The notes under the pieces were generated by a model. It was given only the letters and a program-made list of their open reading frames with translations. It made no database searches and was not told the DNA's origin. A DNA stretch of 64,000 nucleotides from Trichinella spiralis. Its lineage: Eukaryota > Nematoda > Enoplea > Trichinellida > Trichinellidae. The stretch is from positions 7,017,296 to 7,081,295 of the forward strand of contig CM012954.1 in the NCBI GenBank assembly GCA_000181795.3, given 5' to 3'. Of the stretch, positions 48,720 through 61,037 are shown piece after piece. A program made the position numbers and the translations under genes. Numbering within the stretch: the stretch's first letter is position 1; each line of letters begins with the position of its first letter.

Positions 48720-51700
48720 TCACTGCTCATCTGAATCTAGCAGTCGACGAAGAAAACTTGTCGACGACGATGACATACCACCGCCGCCGGTAGGTTTCAC
48801 TTGTTCGTGTCCAGGCCAAGTTGTCGGTTGGGCGCTTGTTGTTGTTGTTGTTGGAGGGATATTCTCACCTTCGTAAGCGGTTGGCAAAGTGGGCAAATCC
48901 AACGTGATCGGAATGGACGATGCCGGCTGGGAACGTGCTGAGCCGGACAGTAAAAAGAAAGGAGTTGTACCACTGCTGTTGTCACGATTACCGCCACTGT
49001 CGTCATCTTTGACCGCATGTGATACGTTGGTCGTCGACTGTTTCCGGTTGTCGCCAGCGGCGGTGATTAGCTGATCGTCAAGTTGTTCTTTGGGGCTACT
49101 TTCCATTTGCAAAAATTTCACAAATTCCGCCGCCAACGATTGGCTGGTCGAAGTTTTCACATCGGAACCCGTACCGCCCAGTCGTAGCAACTGTAGCCAT
49201 CCTGTTGCACCACCTCCACCTACTGAATTTTCCATTTTTTCAAACTCATCTGCACTGAAACTGAGAACCGAACCAATCAGATGCGCCACTTCGGCTTTCT
49301 TATTCACCGGCGCTGTCAGATATCCAAGGAACAAATTTTTCAGCACATCCCTATGAAGAAAACGTTGACCAGACAGTAAATAACAGTGTGACGTGAAAGC
49401 GATATAAATCAAATCAGTTAACAAATTAATTATTTATTGAACTTTAGACAAAGATTACTTTCTCACATTTGTATACACTAAAATATAAACGTACTTGTCA
49501 ATTTTTCCATCGCGGACATGCTGCAATTGGTGCAATTCTTTTTCCATGTTCAACAGTCGACGATCCCTTTCTCGAACTAGAATAATAAGGAATAATTGTG
49601 GGTGATAATCTTCATTAGAGCATTGCTTACGTTGAGTTTGAAGATCACTGAGCGAATTCTCTTTAGCGCAAAGGGCAGATTGCAATTCAGAGACCATTTG
49701 AATCGTTCCTTCATACTGTTGGACTTGCTCCTCAAATGAACAGATAATAATAAGAATAATATATTTGTTTGTAAATCATCATGCAGACTTGTAAAGCCTG
49801 ATTAGCAGCTTGTGCATTATCAATTTGTGCTTTCAAATACTCTATCTCAACCCGGCTTGCTTCAGACTGTTGATTCAGCGACGATTCACGGTCTATAGCA
49901 ACAAGATTCATAACTAAAAAACCAATATTCTTTTTCTACCTTTCTGGAAAGCTTCTAAAACATTCTGCAGTGAATAGACTGATTTTTGAGAGTTTTCCAA
50001 TTCTGAGCTTAAAATATTTATTTGACCATTAGCTGCGTTCAATTCTGCTGACATTACATTCTGCATTGAACGTAGTTCTTCAATTTCCTTTTCAAAATCA
50101 GAGCTGAAAAAAAATATATATAATAATTACAATTAATACAGTTATGTGTTCATGAAAAAGGAGGATGAGAAGAGGCAAACAAAATATTTGTTATGTAGCA
50201 CAATGCTTACCTCTTTTGCTGTGCTTCTTGTAATGTATTGTTCAATTGGTTTTCCAATTCTTGTAGTCGTTTTCTCAAATCTGTTTCTCGATCTTCCGCT
50301 CGATAAGCTTCTTCACTGTAAGTTTGCTCAAGTTCAACTAAATGCGATTTCAACCTTTCCACTTCTGAAAACGAACGTCGTTTTGTCTCTTCCAAAAATG
50401 TCACCTTAAAACAAAAAAGTAGAATTACCAAAAATGATAGATAACAGACTAACAAACAAACAAGTAAATAAACACAATTTTACTTGTTCTTGTAAATGTT
50501 CACTGTGCAACCTTACAGCCGCCAGCTCTGCAGTTGCACGATCTTTCGCTTGTATGGCCATATTGAGCTGTTCGTCAACATTTTTGGTTAATCTTTCAAT
50601 TGTGGCATCCTTTTCTGCTAATTGTTGATTGAACCGTTTTACTGTTGCCGATTCTTCTTCATTTCTGTTCAACGCTTGCTGTTGCGCTTGTTGCTCTTTC
50701 CATGCTTCGAAAGCTGCCATAGCATTCTGCAATTCTTGATGATAATGTACACTTTCTTCGTGCTTTTGATTAATCAACAGGATCAGTTCTTGTTTTTCCG
50801 CTTCAAGAGTCGAAATTAGCTGCTTAAGCTGTTCCGTAGATGCAACGGTCGATGCACTGTTGTCTGACAGTTGGGTTCTCAGTTGTGCATTTTCTTCGGC
50901 CAGTTGCATCGCTGTCATTTNNNNNNNNNNATAGCACCAAGAATTCATACTAAAAACCCATATTCTTTTCTACCTTTCTGGGAAAGCTTCTAAAACATTC
51001 TGCAGTGAATAGCCTGATTTTGAGGAATTTTCAAATTCTGAGCTAAAATATTTATTTGACCATTAGCTGCGTCAATTCTGCTGACATTACATTCTGCATG
51101 AACGTAGTTCTTCAATTTCCTTTTCAAAATCAGAGCTGAAAAAAAATATATATAATAATTACAATTAATACAGTTATGTGTTCATGAAAAAGGAGGATGA
51201 GAAGAGGCAAACAAAATATTTGTTATGTAGCACAATGCTTACCTCTTTTGCTGTGCTTCTTGTAATGTATTGTTCAATTGGTTTTCCAATTCTTGTAGTC
51301 GTTTTCTCAAATCTGTTTCTCGATCTTCCGCTCGATAAGCTTCTTCACTGTAAGTTTGCTCAAGTTCAACTAAATGCGATTTCAACCTTTCCACTTCTGA
51401 AAACGAACGTCGTTTTGTCTCTTCCAAAAATGTCACCTTAAAACAAAAAAGTAGAATTACCAAAAATGCTAGATAACAGACTAACAAACAAACAAGTAAA
51501 TAAACACAATTTTACTTGTTCTTGTAAATGTTCACTGTGCAACCTTACAGCCGCTAGCTCTGCTGTTGCACGATCTTTCGCTTGTATGGCCATATTGAGC
51601 TGTTCGTCAACATTTTTGGTTAATCTTTCAATTGTTGCATCCTTTTCTGCTAATTGTTGATTGAACCGTTTTACTGTTGCCGATTCTTCTTCATTTCTGT

Positions 51701-54700
51701 TCAACGCTTGTTGTTGCGCTTGTTGCTCTTTCCATGCTTCGAAAGTTGCCATAGCATTCTGCAATTCTTGATGATAATGTACACTTTCTTCGTGCTTTTG
51801 ATTAATCAACAGGATCAGTTCTTGTTTTTCCGCTTCAAGAGTCGAAATTAGCTGCTTAAGCTGTTCCGTAGATGCAACGGTCGATGCACTGTTGTCTGAC
51901 AGTTGGTTTCTCAGTTGTGCATTTTCTTCGGCCAATTCCATCGCTGTCCTTTTGCAATTGTTCAATTCCATTTGAACATTTTGCAATTGTGCGGCTGAAT
52001 TTGTCTCATTTTCGATCATCTTCTGGCCCAGTGCAGCAATTTCCGCTTGCAATTCTTCTACAACTTTGTTCGAATATTCTTCAGTTTGCAACAATTTATC
52101 CAAAACTTCACAATAGGAACGTTTCGCTTCCACTTCTGCATACTGCAGTTGTTGTATCAATTGTTCTTGTGATTCTTGGATTTGTTCATTTTGCTCATTT
52201 TTGAAGTCGAAATGACCAACTGATATTGTTGATTTGCAACGTCGACATGACGGCAGATGAATAAAACATCTCTTTCGTTTTTCGACATCGCAACAATAAT
52301 AATTATCTTTATAATTTGCAATATCTTCAAATGAATGCGAATACTGCAGAGTATTATTATTATTATTGGGGTAATTATTGTTCGACAGCGATTGTATTGC
52401 ATCTGCAGTTTCTTTGCCAATGAAATAACGATACCGTGCGATAAGTTTGTCCATGATGTGCAGTCGGCGTGACTGGCTCTCATCTCGACTGAGCAGAAAT
52501 TTCACAAGCCCACCAAAGCTAACAGCACTGTTCGTCGAAGCTTCCTTTTCGAGCTTTTCCTGTTCGGCTTGTTGCAGTTGTTGGATCACCACCGAAAACT
52601 GTTCATCACGTTCGTGCAAACGCTGCAGCAGGGAATTTTGATTCCGCTTTACCAGATCAGCCAGTCGTTCCAACGTCAGCTCAGCGATATCTGCTTTCGA
52701 GCCGTTGTCGATCATTATTTCTTGCAATTTGTCAAAGCACGTCGAATTCATACACTGCAACTGTTCAATAGTCGCCCGCATCTCGACTATAGTATTATTA
52801 TACTGGGCGTTAGTTGCAGTTTGTTGGGCGTGTTTTTGTTGTTCTTCGGTCCAAGCTTGTTTCATTTGCTCGAATTCGACGGTCAGATTTTCGAGCATCA
52901 GTTTGGCATTTTCATTCTCTTCGGCACAGCGTTCATGTTTCCCCTGCAACTCGGTTAATTGCATCTTCAAAATGCGCATGTGCTCTTCGAGCTGTTCGTT
53001 GATATCGAATAAGCTGGTCTTCTCTTTCGACTCCGTTTGAAGGCGATTTTTCAAATTATCCACCGTCATTTGAAGGCTTTTATTCTCTTCCACTAGTGAT
53101 TGCTGTTCAGCTTTCAGTTTTCCAAGCTCGTCGCTTATTACCTGATTTTGATCACGGTACTCGTCGCAAATTTTCGCCAGTGATTCTTTCGCCTGAACGG
53201 CAACAAGTAATAATAATAATAATGAATGATGAAATATTTTACTCATTTTTCAAACAAAACAAAAATCAGAAACAGTATTCACCATAAGCACTTGAGCCAT
53301 CGCTTCCTGATGCTCTGCGTAGAGTTCTTCCAATGCTTGATCACGTTCTTCTTGCAAACGGCTTATTTCCACTCGCCAGTGCTTCTCCCTTTCATCACTT
53401 TCATTAACACTACCAACACTCTCCTCCTCTGATTGCTTGGCCAATTGTTCGACTGGGCACCGCTCTGAACAACAGAATATACTGCTATTACTACTACTAC
53501 TACTACTATTACTACTAATTACTGTTGCTACTACAACCACTTACTACTACCACAAATAATAATAATGTTTCCCCAATTCATATTTAAACAAATTGCTTTC
53601 TTTTACCTGGCGTACTACTACTGATGCTTCGTTGTTTCGATAACGGATCATTTTTATTCATCCATTCTTCAGTATCTCCTGCAAAAGAAAGCAGAACAGA
53701 TGAGATCGAAAATACAATTTCCAATTTGTACCCCAATCATTTTCCCACAGATCTACTGTACGTTCTGCTTCGGGACATGTTTCAACGTTCGTTCGTTCGT
53801 TCCGCAATACTTCCAGTTCCGTGCAAAGTTTCTGAAACAGTGTGTGTACACACGCTCATATATTATCCACATGTATATATGTATATATAGGTTAGCTGCA
53901 CAAGCTTACTTCGATTTCACGCTTCGCTTCTTCTAATTCAGTTGTAGCTGCTGATGTAGTGTTCCTTTCTGCCTATAACAGAAAAAATATATTCCAAGAT
54001 GTTGTGAGAAAATTAGTCATTCACAGTGATTAGTGAAAAAATCATTATAAGTTTAAAATTAAAATTTTGTTGAAACATGAATAATAACATGTGGATAAAA
54101 ACATAAAGTGAGAAAAATTATGAAAGCTTACTTTCTCCTCATTTGTTTTAGCAAGTTCTTTCCAATGTGCGCATTCATCTTGCAATTGCTTAATTTCATC
54201 GGTTAACTTGCGAACATCCAAATTACTGCCATTAGACGAAAATGGAATTTCCTCTTTCGCAGGTTTTTCTACTAAACGATGTTCAGAAAATTCAGTGCAC
54301 AGATCATTCACATTGTCAACTGATGAATCTTTCCAATTCCAGTCATCAGGTTCCAAATCACCTTTCTCAGAATCGTCCCAGCAAGTGACAGATTGCTTAA
54401 GAGAAAACAAAAGCCAAAAATTTATTTCAAAAATAAAACAAATCAGCTATGCTATTGAGCCTATAGTCGTGTAGTGAAATTCGGTTTTGTTTACTTGATT
54501 TTCTTCTGCTGCTTTCCAATTTTCGTCTCGTAAACGCTGTCTCAGATGTTCAACCTATGACAAGTAATCAGCAATAAAAAAAATCAAGTGCATGCAATTA
54601 AGGAAAAAAATTATTTAAAAACAAAAACGAAAGTGCAGAAATGAATGTCAAGCTATTTTATAAATCTTAGAACTTCATCAACATTTCATCTCAATGTATG

Positions 54701-56180
54701 TGAAATAAGATATGACATGTCGGAATATGAGGAAAATGTATATATTTTCTCTTTTAGCGTACAAATATCAGCCTTAATGTTGAGGACATTAAATGAATTA
54801 AATCACATCCGTGTGATTTGAAAAATTCCTTTCAAAAATATACAATGGAAAACTGCAATTAACTGCAGTCAACTCTAATGCTGGTTTGAAAAATCGTCAT
54901 TTATGTTGTTGTTATATTTCTATTAGAAGAATAACTTGAAACTAGACTGTTGTTTTTCCATTTCTTTTTAAATGTTTCTTGCACATTTTGAAAATTTCCT
55001 ATTCCAAAAATTTCAAATCATACTGCTTCGTCGAATAATTTTAATTTTGTTTTTAATGATGCAATTATGATAATACCATATTTTTATGAATCATAAATAA
55101 GCGTAATATTGAAAACAGAACTACGCCATGTGTATTTAATTACAAAAGTAAGCATTGCTAATAACACAAATTCGATTTATATTACAAATGTTCGATTTGT
55201 TTTGCACAATGCTCCACATGTTAAGAACTGAAAGATTTTCAGGTATGAATTTTCCACTGTGCAAATTTTACTTTTACTTTATTTCCTGTTTATCACTAAC
55301 AGCATTCTTTGATATAAATGTTGTACAAATTAAAGTTGTCAGTCAACTATATTTTTGTAAATGCTGCCATAATGCAGTCAGCTTTACAGTACAAACAGGT
55401 GATTACGACTAATGTAATTATTGTCGTCTCAACATCTATAATCAATCAAATGCGTTGCGGTAATGTTCAAAATTATGCTGTTCATTTGATGTTAATTTAT
55501 TAAAAAAACACAAATATATATGCACATGTATAATTTTTAGTTTGCACATATGCATCTCATTTATGATAAAATATAAATGCAGTTACTTATAGTTATTATT
55601 ACAGCACAACTAGATGCATTTCATTATAACAAAAAATAATATCACAGTTCCGTCATTTTGAAAGCTCAATAAATAAAATTCTATACTAAATTTTTCTGGT
55701 TATGAAGTAAATAATCATTCAAAATAATATTGCGAATGTGATAGCATCTTACTTCTTTGGATCTTGATGCAAGTTCTTGCTCTAGATGAAAAATTCTATT
55801 TTTGGCCGTAGTCAGCTCAGCATTTGAATCTATAAAATAAAAATACATTGTTTATCATTTAAAGTTTTATCTTACTAAGAATTCTGTGCTAGAACAGCTG
55901 CAACAGATTTTACATTTCCATTTTGTAACTTTAATCAGACTAATAGTATAATATTAAAATTAAAGAAGTCGGCGTGGATACCATTCGACATTATGCATGT
56001 GTGGTAAATATTTACAGTTAGAGGAGAAAGACGTATAGAAAGTTAAGCCGATCTGAGAAGACTGCAACTACCTCGTTCTTGCGCAACGTCTTGTAAAACT
56101 TCTGTTGTGAATTCGGTGAGCTGGTTTTTTATTGTTGACAACGAGGTCAGCCCTTGCTTTAACCAGGAGTGACTAGCCAT
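48720..56180 (-). CDS. TRIP11: GMAP-210/TRIP11-type Golgi coiled-coil tether (golgin)
   Basis: GMAP-210 tethers small vesicles to cis-Golgi membranes: an N-terminal amphipathic ALPS motif senses curved membrane and a C-terminal GRAB domain binds Arf1. Fifteen exons join in phase: 56180-56072, 55829-55753, 54554-54495, 54395-54132, 53972-53910, 53831-53762, 53678-53607, 53464-53283, 53192-51516, 51436-51243, 50103-49940, 49892-49789, 49730-49631, 49576-49495, 49350-48720; about 1,282 residues. The first 35 residues (Ser/Thr-rich, 'SWLKQGLTSLSTI') look like an ALPS helix. The middle is heptad coiled coil. 'VLKNLFLGYL...HLIGSVL' from about residue 1075, then 'FVKFLQMESSP', matches the GRAB end of TRIP11. 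The model skips 50104-51135, a falsely duplicated segment next to an N gap. The vertebrate protein is longer (about 1,980). Confidence 0.85.
49895..51952. repeat. False tandem duplication around an assembly gap
   Basis: 49895-50920 and 50931-51952 are the same sequence, nearly identical in the middle, separated by ten N. Each copy becomes error-rich only close to the gap: the right copy has many single-base indels and substitutions from 50931 to about 51135, and the left copy has a few near 50900-50920. This is what two overlapping contig ends that were never merged look like. Exon 51436-51243 has its twin at about 50404-50211. Confidence 0.9.
50921..50930. other. Assembly gap (ten N)
   Basis: Ten consecutive N, a placeholder scaffold gap. 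The duplicated flanks show the true gap is negative (overlap). Confidence 0.97.
54555..55752. other. Large golgin intron, nothing else seen
   Basis: A 1.2-kb AT-rich intron between golgin exons 2 and 3; no nested gene is supported. Confidence 0.6.
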
Positions 56181-56450
56181 CAATTTTAATATACAACATA
56201 ATCGAGGATTAAAAAACAAAATATGGGTACCTGTTACCGTATGATATATTTTCAGGTGCATTTATACTACAGTATGCAGTGGATGCCAAGGTCACTGATG
56301 TTCCACCTGATTTAGATTAGTGCTATTGCTGTTCAGCTGGCACTTTTACGGATTGTTTCTTGTTTCCAAAGCTAGCAGAACACTGTGCTTTGTTTTAAAA
56401 AGTGAAATATTGCAGAAAAATAGCATTTAATTTTTTTGTTAAATTTTTAA
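56181..56450. promoter_or_regulatory. Bidirectional promoter region, golgin and Pellino
   Basis: Only 270 bases separate the start codons of the minus-strand golgin and the plus-strand Pellino, so their promoters must overlap. No specific factor sites are asserted. Confidence 0.6.
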
Positions 56451-58957
56451 ATGGCCGAAAACGCTGAAGCAGGTGAAAAATATGGCGAGCTTATTGTCCT
56501 CGGGTATGGTTTTTTTTTCTTTTATTGTAAACGTTTGTGATTGTTTTATTTCTATTTTTCTTCTTGTGAGAAATGCTAACTTTAAATGTTGGTTGCGATT
56601 TGCTAACTGCATTTTCAGCTGTTTGCTAGAAAAGCAAATATTTTGCGTCATTAAGTGATTTGAAATAATTTACTGCATTATTATCTTTTATCTGAACGAG
56701 AAGTTATGATGCATTTCAAAATCTCTGTTTTTAAAATATTTATTAGTGTTCCGAGAAGAACTGTGTAAACTTATATAGCATGTGTTTTTAATCATCGTAA
56801 TTTCTTACAGATATAATGGATTGAATGCAATGATGAAAAATCGTGCTTGTCGAAGTAAATTTGAGCTCTTGAAACGTGATACGCCAAATGGAATAGCAAA
56901 ATCAAGGCATTATGTTGTCGGCAATGCTCGCCACTACCAACAAAAAAAGAGGCTTCACTCGGTCATGTATACATTGAATCGTCATGAAATGGTCGTGGTT
57001 GAATATGTACCGGATAATAAAACAGACATGTTTCAAGTAAAAAATTTTTTTAAATAAAATGCATGAATGAAAAGTGCTATGATATGCGATTTTTATTATT
57101 GTAAGTTCATTTAGTGGCTTTTCTAGCAATTATTTTTAACAGTGCAATTATATATATTTTTTTATTGTTGAATTAGTTTCAATTTTTAGAAACTGGTTTC
57201 AGTACTATTGTTCAAATAATAAATTTCATTATTATTACATTATAAATTAATATGTGACATCAGCGATATTTTTAAGCTGAAATTATTTTTGGATTTATAC
57301 ATGTAGGTAGGTTTACATTTCCGTTTAAATTCCATCTCATTTTTTAGAGTAGCAATAAAATTTTACTGTATTTTACAGTATTTTTGCGTAATCAAGATCA
57401 AAATACAACTGAGGTCGAAATAATTTAGTTTTAATTACAGTTGTTTTTTGAGTTAGTTGTTTTATGATAGATGTTGCGATTTTTTACCTTGTTGTAGTTT
57501 TGATTGATTTTGCTTTACTTAATGTAATTTTATGATAATGATTTATAATTTTGCTTCTGTTTAGTAGTTGGCTTCTGTTTCGTTATATTAAGTTCTGTTT
57601 TGATTTTTCTTCTATTAATTGTTCATATTTAAGATTGGGCGGTCAAGTGAAGAACAAATTGACTTTACAGTAATGGATACATGGTTGGGCCGTTCTTTTT
57701 TGAATTCTGGAATAAGAAATGGTGACAACCCACCACAGAGTACTATTAGTCGTTATGCATGCCGCATTTTGATTCACCGAAAACCTCCTTACGAAGCACG
57801 TGTTTACGCTGCTGGTTTTGACTCATGTAGAAACATATTTTTAGGGGTCTGTATTTATTATTGTTTTTTTGAAATTGCTTTAAATTTGCTGTAAAATGTT
57901 TTTGTAAACATTTTGTTTTAAGGAAAGGGCGACAAAGTGGCGAAAGGAATCCGGAGAATTAGATGGCTTGACAACGAATGGTATTTTAATTTTGCATCCA
58001 CAAAAATCTCCTGGTAAATCATTTCATTCTCTATTTAAGTGCATATATTACTTATAATTTATTTTGTAAGAATCCTCTCTCTATGCTTGGTATGAAGTTT
58101 CTGTTGATGGTGATCTATTCGCGTTGCGGCCCACTCGTTCTACGCCTCACCGTGGCGAGAAAGTAGAGACACAGAGCAACGTACTTCAAGATGGAACGTT
58201 GATTGATCTTTGTGGTGCCACTCTTTTGTACAGGACGGCATACGGGCTTTCTGAATCTCCGGTAATGAATTTTTTCTGTCTAATTTCAAACTGTAATTTT
58301 CAAACTTATTTTTATTAATTTTGTTTTTTTCCAGACTTCTGCTGAACTGGATAGTATTTTGAATCAGTTGAACGCTGGCCGTCCGCAGTGTCCCGTAAAT
58401 TTAAATACTTTGATTATACCAAAACAGAAAAGTGTGCTCCCGGATTCACCGGAGAAGCAACCTTACGTATATTTGACTTGTGGTCATGTACAAGGGTATC
58501 ATTCCTGGGGTCACAGCAGTGAAACATTAATGCACATTTGTCCTATCTGCAAAACGGAGGTATGTATGTAAATATTAATAAATAAATAATTAATTAACTA
58601 TATATATTCTCGAAACATTTTTCATTTTAGTCGAGTGATATTGTACAGCTTTGTATGGGCATGGAACCTGCATTCCATTTAGATTCAGGAAAGCTGGATC
58701 ATGCATTTATTCCTTGTGGTCACATGGCTTCTAGTAAAACCGTTAGGTTAGATTGCATTGTTGAAAAATATTTCATTTTGTATTTTATAGTGGAATGCTA
58801 AAAACTTGAAAATATTTGTTATTTCTTTAGATACTGGTCTCGCATTCCTCTGCCGCATGGAACAAGCAGCTTTCACCCCGTTTGTCCATTTTGCACTGTG
58901 TTGTTATCTCCAAAGAAACCGTTTGTGAAACTAATTTTTCAGGATAATTGCTTTTAA
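56451..58957 (+). CDS. PELI: Pellino E3 ubiquitin ligase
   Basis: Pellino proteins ubiquitinate IRAK/Pelle-type kinases in Toll/IL-1 signalling, using a cryptic FHA domain to bind phosphothreonine and a C-terminal RING-like domain. Eight exons: 56451-56503, 56811-57036, 57634-57846, 57923-58013, 58071-58261, 58335-58559, 58631-58746, 58831-58957; 413 residues, the family's normal size (about 420). The start reads 'YGELIVLGYNG', then the FHA region ('ISRYACRI', 'YAAGFDS', 'TKWRKESGELDGLTTNG', 'CGATLLYRTA'). The C-terminus has the paired Cys/His motifs 'YLTCGHVQGYHSW', 'CPICK', 'FIPCGHM' and 'FHPVCPFC'. All junctions are GT...AG and in phase. It is divergent from the golgin gene. Confidence 0.95.
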
Positions 58958-59112
58958 ATTACACAGTGACTTTTGTTTTTCATTCCTGTGTGCGTTTCTT
59001 TTTTTATTCAGGGATGCTTTGCTGTTTTTATCGATAATACCTATTTACAGTTTCTGCAGACTGTATTCTAAATTTGAAAATTACTTTTTCCATTTTGAAA
59101 ATTTAAAATTAA

Positions 59113-59118
59113 AATAAA
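59113..59118 (+). terminator. Polyadenylation signal after Pellino
   Basis: AATAAA about 155 bases after the Pellino stop codon. Confidence 0.5.
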
Positions 59119-59387
59119 GTCATCAGGTTTGTATTTTAAGAAAATTTATAATTTTAATTTACAGCACATTTCATAAAGAACAGTATATAATCTCAGTTAA
59201 AAGTTGTAATTATTGCTTATAGGTCAAATGAAGATAAATTATTAGAATTCCACAAAAGTGTTGATTTGAAGCAGTCACCAATTTTAATTATTTTTCGATA
59301 TAATATTATTCTTCGAAGCCGAAATAATTGGCACGCAGTGCTACGCACACCCCGGGATTAAATAAAGCAGATTCAGACAAATGCTTA

Positions 59388-61037
59388 TCAGGCAGTTTTC
59401 CAAATGGGAAAGCTAATGCCTTGATAAACATATCCGGGTATGACATGTTTAAATAAATTTACTACTTCTGTGGAATTCGGCATTTGCATTAGCCCTTGTT
59501 CGCGTTTGAAGAATTCGTATATTGGTACATCAGAATTGCATACGCCAAGACCTTTTGCAGTATAACCCAAAATACCTTTATCGTGGTATCCTTCAGCCAG
59601 GCGAATGTTGCGCAACAATGGATCTGTCATATAATAGTCAGATCTGAATATCGGGCTGTAGATATGATAAATTGGCACCAAATGTTTGCATTCTGGATCT
59701 TTACTGTCATTCGCAATTCTGCCGATTACACCAAGATCTCTGTAACCCATTGTGGTAAGATTTCTTATTTCTTCTTGCTTAATGCTGAAATAGTTAGTTC
59801 CCATGGCGCTGTTGTAAAGGCGAGTCAGTGGTACCAGACTCTCTGAAAAATAGACAGCAGTTAGGACTATTAGCTAAATTACATTCAACTTTTAGTGTTA
59901 ATTTATGCAATTGGTGCAACAGCAAACGTACTCGGCATTGACATTTTGCTTGATGAACCTGGAATTTCCTGGTCACCGCAATCTGCTGGTGCATTCAGGT
60001 CCAAGTGGCCTAAACAAAATTGGCACATTTTTTTGAATTATTGTGTATTTTTATTGGATCATTAATTGTTTAAAATTAATTTTTACAGCACAAATTGTTG
60101 CTGCACATGCTCTGATTCTGAGGACAAAATGAACACGCTGGAGGTGCGACATAGGGCTGTTTTGTCAGGTCAGCTCTGAAAAATGAAATATATTACTTAT
60201 TTCACGAACGAAATAATATATATGAATTTTTATTTATTTATTTTTCCTTACTTGATATCATAAGCACAAACTCCAAAATAGTGAGGACCTGGGTCTGGGG
60301 AATTCACAACACTCTCGCAGTCCGCTATAGCGCATCCCATTACGGTAGTTTCGAACCACGCAAACTAAAATTATCAAATTGAATTTATTGAATTATGTAC
60401 TGATTTGTATTTTTGTTCATAAGGAATTGAGTAAGCATAGCTTTCAACTGAGGTAGTTTGTAATTTTTACCTGTATAAAGCTTTCACATGCAACTTTATC
60501 ATCCATGCAACGAGCTGCTGCATAATCGTATTCATTTGATCCAATATAGAGCTCTTCGACAAATTCTTCCATTGTAAATTCATCATCTGGCTTTAGCCTA
60601 AAAGCGTATGCCAATCCATAGGTGGAATTGCCACGAACATGATCTGCTGCTGAGCAGTTGTTTGCTACTTCTCTAGCAAAAGTTTCTAATTGTGATGACC
60701 ATCCTCTCTAAAAAGTTTACATTTTTTCTGCGGTAAGATTTTGCACTGTAAAAGTCTTCAGCTTACCATGCACCGCATGTTACCACCTTCCAATGAAGAT
60801 CTGAAAATGTTGTGTTGACCTACAAGTGAACCTCGTTCGGATCTGGTAAAGTTTCTTAATTTTGCGGCTGAAAATGAACATTCCTAAACAACAGCAGTGG
60901 CAAAATACAATTGAAACACTACCGAATCCCTGAAGTACAATTGCACCAAAGACCGCTAATATCCATAAGTACAGGCGACTGTTGCGCATGTTTTTGATAT
61001 TTCCTAGTGTTTGGCAATTAGTCAACGGATGATTCAT
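59388..61037 (-). CDS. CAP-domain (SCP/TAPS) protein with DUF5648-like C-terminus
   Basis: Seven exons in phase: 61037-60923, 60867-60767, 60707-60471, 60364-60252, 60175-60087, 60009-59932, 59842-59388; 395 residues. A hydrophobic segment at about residues 22-39 after a polar N-terminus is a signal anchor or signal peptide. The CAP domain begins 'HNIFRSSLEGG' and continues 'RGWSSQLETFAREVANNC', 'FAWFETTVMGCA' and 'FGVCAYD'. The usual GHYTQ-type motif before the Trp is replaced ('SFIQFAW'), so its metal-binding His is gone. A short Cys-rich hinge ('CSFCPQNQSMC') follows as in CRISP proteins. The last 150 residues contain three repeats of the form 'LVPLTRLYN', 'LVPIYHIYS' and 'VPIYEFF', like DUF5648. 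Its molecular role is unknown; CAP proteins are abundant secreted proteins of parasitic nematodes. It converges with Pellino. Confidence 0.85.

Noticed and set aside
50146-50920. A true tandem exon duplication in the golgin gene
   Set aside because: Errors cluster at the edges of the N gap and introns are duplicated base for base, so an assembly overlap is far more likely.
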